Source of the DNA: Methylobacterium bullatum
GTDB taxonomy: Bacteria; Pseudomonadota; Alphaproteobacteria; Rhizobiales; Beijerinckiaceae
Direction of reading: 5' to 3'
DNA: 64,000 nucleotides
Assembly (NCBI RefSeq): GCF_014845095.1
Contig: NZ_NKUG01000051.1
Span: 1 to 64,000 of the forward strand
The notes under the pieces: generated by a model
The model's input: only the letters and a program-made list of their open reading frames with translations
Told to the model about the DNA's origin: nothing
Database searches by the model: none
Shown: positions 61,607-64,000 of the stretch, one piece after another
How positions within the stretch are numbered: position 1 is the first letter of the stretch
How the letters are laid out: each line of letters opens with the position of its first letter
Made by a program: the position numbers and the translations under genes

Positions 61607-61776
61607 GGTCGTCCTTCGAAGTCGTGCGCCGCTGGCTCGGCCGGAACGTAGCCATCGGAGGGAACGAGCGCAAAGCCCCCGCGTGGTTTTGCGGTGACAT
61701 GCGTGCGCCTGTGGACGGCATCTGCGGGACATCATCGCTTGCGCCCGCGCACGGCTCGACGCAGGTTGCCGCCGCC

Positions 61777-62541
61777 ATGACACCCTCCCTCCGATCCGTC
61801 ACCGTCCCGATCCGCACCGCCCGCCTCGTCCTGGCGGCGAGCGGTTTCCTGGCCGCCGGCATCGGTGCGGCCATGGCTCAGAGTCTCTCGGTCGATCTCG
61901 GCCAGGGCGGGGTGACGGAGCGGGCGCTCCAGCTCGTCGCCCTCATCACCGTCCTCGCGCTGGCGCCGTCCGTGCTGGTGATGGCGACCTCGTTCACGCG
62001 GATCGTGGTGGTCCTCTCGATCCTGCGCTCGGCCCTCGGCACGCAAAGCGCACCGCCGAACGCCGTGATCACCAGCCTCGCCCTGTTCCTCACTGCCTTC
62101 GTCATGGCGCCCACGGCGCGGGAGGCTTACCGGACCGGCATCGAACCGCTGATCGCCGGGCAGATCACGCAGAGCGTGGCGTTCGAGCGGGCCTCGGCCC
62201 CGTTCAAGACCTTCATGCTGCGCAACGTGCGCGAGAAGGACCTAAAGCTGTTTCTCGACATGGCGAAGGCCCCCGCCCCTGCCGGGCCGGAAGCCATCGG
62301 CCTCGAGATCGTCACGCCGGCCTTCATGATCTCGGAACTCAGGCGGGCCTTCGAGATCGGCTTCCTCCTCTTCATCCCCTTCCTCATCATCGACCTCGTC
62401 GTCGCCTCGATCCTGATGGCGGTGGGCATGATGATGGTGCCGCCGGCGACGGTGGCCCTGCCGTTCAAGCTGATCTTCTTCGTGCTGGTGGACGGCTGGA
62501 CCCTGGTCGCGGGCTCGCTGATCCAGAGCTACGGAAGCTGA
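61777..62541 (+). CDS. fliP: Flagellar biosynthetic protein FliP
   Basis: Inner-membrane core of the flagellar type III export gate, 254 residues. A cleavable signal-like start (RTARLVLAASGFLAAGIGAAMAQS) is typical of FliP. Signature segments are MATSFTRIVVVLSILRSALGT, and PAFMISELRRAFEIGFLLFIPFLIIDLV in the membrane core. It forms a complex with FliQ and FliR, which are not in the window. ATG 61777; no good ribosome-binding site was noticed upstream of it. It is divergent from the M3 peptidase gene. Confidence 0.95.
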   Translation: MTPSLRSVTVPIRTARLVLAASGFLAAGIGAAMAQSLSVDLGQGGVTERALQLVALITVLALAPSVLVMATSFTRIVVVLSILRSALGTQSAPPNAVITSLALFLTAFVMAPTAREAYRTGIEPLIAGQITQSVAFERASAPFKTFMLRNVREKDLKLFLDMAKAPAPAGPEAIGLEIVTPAFMISELRRAFEIGFLLFIPFLIIDLVVASILMAVGMMMVPPATVALPFKLIFFVLVDGWTLVAGSLIQSYGS

Positions 62542-62549
62542 ATGCGGGA

Positions 62550-62855
62550 TCAGCCGTGCAGGTGGTCCAGGATGGCGAGCCCCGCCGGCGTCGCCTCGTA
62601 GCGGGTCCGCTGGGTGCGCTGGTTTCGCTCGGTGATCGCCAGGAGTTCGGCTTTTCCCGACAGCGTCTCCACCGCACGCAGGACGAGGGCATGCTCGACG
62701 CCGAACACCCGCGCGAAGCTGCGGCTGTCGGCGGCGAGCTTCAGGTGCAGCCCCGCCAGCAGCCCGGCCTCCAGGGTGGAGAGGTCGGGCTGGAGATCGG
62801 CGATGGAATCGGTGACGGCGAGGAAGGTCTCGGCGTCGGCGGGCGGCTCGCTCAC
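62550..62855 (-). CDS. Small Fdh4B-like protein of unknown function
   Basis: A 101-residue protein from GTG 62855 (MSEPPADAETFL). The start overlaps the stop of the upstream oxidoreductase by GTGA, so the two are coupled. It is helical, ending in a winged-helix-like stretch (RTRYEATPAGLAILDHLHG). No metal site or signal peptide is visible. In Methylobacterium a small gene fdh4B sits directly after fdh4A; I call this its likely counterpart from position only. It ends 8 bases from the convergent fliP stop. Confidence 0.7.
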   Translation of the reverse strand: MSEPPADAETFLAVTDSIADLQPDLSTLEAGLLAGLHLKLAADSRSFARVFGVEHALVLRAVETLSGKAELLAITERNQRTQRTRYEATPAGLAILDHLHG

Positions 62856-64000
62856 GCGGCTTGCGCCGGGCGACGGATCGAGACCATCACCGATTTCGAG
62901 GTCGGCGTGTCGCTCTCCTTGCCGAAGGACGACAGGGGAACGAGGACGTTGAGCTCCGGGTAGTAGCCGGCGAGACTGCCGCGCGGCATGTCGAAGGGCA
63001 CGAGGCGGAAGCCCTCGGCCACCCGCACCACGCCGTCGTCGTGGGTGCCGACGATGTCCACCCGGTCGCCGGCGACGGCACGGATCTCGGCCAGGTCGTC
63101 GGGATGGGCGAACAACACCTGACGCTCGCCGTAGACCCCGCGATAGCGGTCGTCGAGACCGTAGACGGTGGTGTTGTACTGATCGTGGCTGCGGAAGGTC
63201 TGGAGCACGAAGGTGTCGCCCATCGCCCTCGCCTGCTGATGCTCGGTCGCCTCCGGCAGGGCATCGGCGGAGAAGTTCGCTTTTCCGTTCACCGTCTCGA
63301 AGTTGCGCTCGGCGGCGAGGTTGCGCAGCATGAAGCCGCGCGGACGGCGGACGCGGGCGTTGTAGCCGGCGAACCCCGGAATGGTCCGCTCGATCAGCGC
63401 ACGGATGCCGTCGTAATCGTCGGCGAGGGCTGCCCAATCGACCTTGTCCGAGCCGACGGTGGCCGCCGCCATGCCGGCGATGATGGCGATCTCGGAGCGC
63501 AACTCCGGAGAGGCGGGCTTGTTGATGCCGCCCGAGCCGTGGACCATGCTCATGGAATCCTCGACCGTGACGATCTGGATCTTGCCCTTCGAATTCCGGT
63601 CGATCTCGGTGCGGCCGATACAGGGCAGCAGGTAGGCGACGCGGCCGGGCACGAGATGCGAGTGATTGAGCTTCGTGGCGATGTGGACGGTGAGTTCGCA
63701 GGAGGCGAGCGCCTTGGCCACCAGCGCGGTATCGGGCGTTGCGCGGGCGAAGTTGCCGCCGAGCCCGATGAAGGCCTTCGACGAACCGTCGAGCATGGCG
63801 CCGATGGCGCCGATGACGTTGTGACCGTGCTTGCGCGGGGCGACGAAGCCGATCTCGCGCTCGAGGGCGTCGAGCAGCGCGGCGGGCGGCTTCTCGTTGA
63901 TGCCCACCGTACGGTCGCCCTGCACGTTGGAATGGCCGCGCACTGGGCAGAGGCCGGCACCGGGACGGCCGATATTGCCGCGCAGGAGCATGACGTTCGT
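62852..64000 (-). CDS. Molybdopterin oxidoreductase, FdhF/YdeP family (Fdh4A-like), partial
   Basis: The C-terminal part, about 382 residues, of a formate dehydrogenase-like molybdenum enzyme; the N-terminus lies beyond the right edge. The visible frame opens TNVMLLRGNIGRPGAG and continues CPVRGHSNVQGDRTVGI, a family block. Later motifs include LNHSHLVPG, and EDSMSMVHGSGG; the C-terminal beta-barrel has LQTFRSHDQYNTTVYG. It could oxidise formate in the cytoplasm. Its next gene, the Fdh4B-like protein, overlaps by GTGA, which supports the Fdh4 assignment. The cofactor-ligating residue region is out of view. Confidence 0.8.
   Translation of the reverse strand, partial: TNVMLLRGNIGRPGAGLCPVRGHSNVQGDRTVGINEKPPAALLDALEREIGFVAPRKHGHNVIGAIGAMLDGSSKAFIGLGGNFARATPDTALVAKALASCELTVHIATKLNHSHLVPGRVAYLLPCIGRTEIDRNSKGKIQIVTVEDSMSMVHGSGGINKPASPELRSEIAIIAGMAAATVGSDKVDWAALADDYDGIRALIERTIPGFAGYNARVRRPRGFMLRNLAAERNFETVNGKANFSADALPEATEHQQARAMGDTFVLQTFRSHDQYNTTVYGLDDRYRGVYGERQVLFAHPDDLAEIRAVAGDRVDIVGTHDDGVVRVAEGFRLVPFDMPRGSLAGYYPELNVLVPLSSFGKESDTPTSKSVMVSIRRPAQAA

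Overview
The window reads as chromosomal DNA of a GC-rich alphaproteobacterium of the Hyphomicrobiales. Supporting signs are a Porin_2-type porin, a DnaG primase with the degenerate zinc motif that I recall from this group, the lptF-lptG-lptD-pdxA-rsmA order, a trxB-LysR (LsrB/VtlR-like) pair and an Entner-Doudoroff edd-eda pair. A formate dehydrogenase-like fdh4A gene overlapping a small downstream gene, together with a pseudoazurin, points to a methylotroph such as Methylobacterium or Methylorubrum. That genus assignment is inference, not proof. No insertion sequence, prophage or CRISPR array was seen; nearly all genes look like core genes.

Layout. 1-230: a 98-bp inverted duplication that truncates an amino-acid ABC transporter ATPase gene (probable assembly or amplification chimera, or a real foldback). 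126-9363: acidic amino-acid uptake and breakdown on the minus strand (gltI-gltJ-gltK-gltL type transporter, porin, aspartate ammonia-lyase, a second GltI-like binding protein and a dicarboxylate/amino-acid symporter). 9682-12294: edd and eda. 12444-14072: tRNA-Leu(UAA), an FAD monooxygenase and a CHCC zinc-finger protein. 14285-20123, plus strand: map, radC and then the four-gene Anbu (ancestral proteasome beta-subunit) cluster. 20202-23282: thiO-thiS-thiG-thiE under a TPP riboswitch. 23343-25146: a class III nucleotide cyclase and a small secreted protein, divergent from each other. 25279-30015: rpoD, dnaG and a GatB/YqeY protein. 30243-39564: carA, a small membrane protein, pseudoazurin, carB, greA, a secreted protein, an ELM1-family protein and trxB, followed at 39797 by a LysR regulator. 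40700-45878, minus strand: msrP, an acyl-CoA ligase, a membrane protein and pepA. 46117-53001, plus strand: lptF-lptG-lptD-pdxA-rsmA, with no surA between lptD and pdxA. 53072-54047: a response regulator and a BLUF blue-light sensor in one transcription unit. 54222-62541: flagellar genes flgE, flgK, flgL and fliP, with a candidate sigma-54 promoter before flgE and an M3 oligopeptidase gene on the opposite strand. 62550-64000: fdh4B-like and fdh4A-like genes, the latter running off the right edge.

How parts work together. The glt-type transporter, orphan binding protein, symporter and AspA form a module that would import aspartate/glutamate and deaminate aspartate to fumarate. ThiO, ThiS, ThiG and ThiE make the thiazole half of thiamine and join it to the pyrimidine, with feedback by TPP. 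The Lpt genes build the LPS export bridge. CarA and CarB are encoded about 1.4 kb apart on the same strand with a convergent pseudoazurin gene between them. The most unusual items are the inverted duplication at the left edge, the BLUF/response-regulator pair beside the flagellar genes, the sigma-54-like hook promoter, the Anbu cluster, the cysteine-free LsrB-like regulator and the AT-rich centre of flgE.
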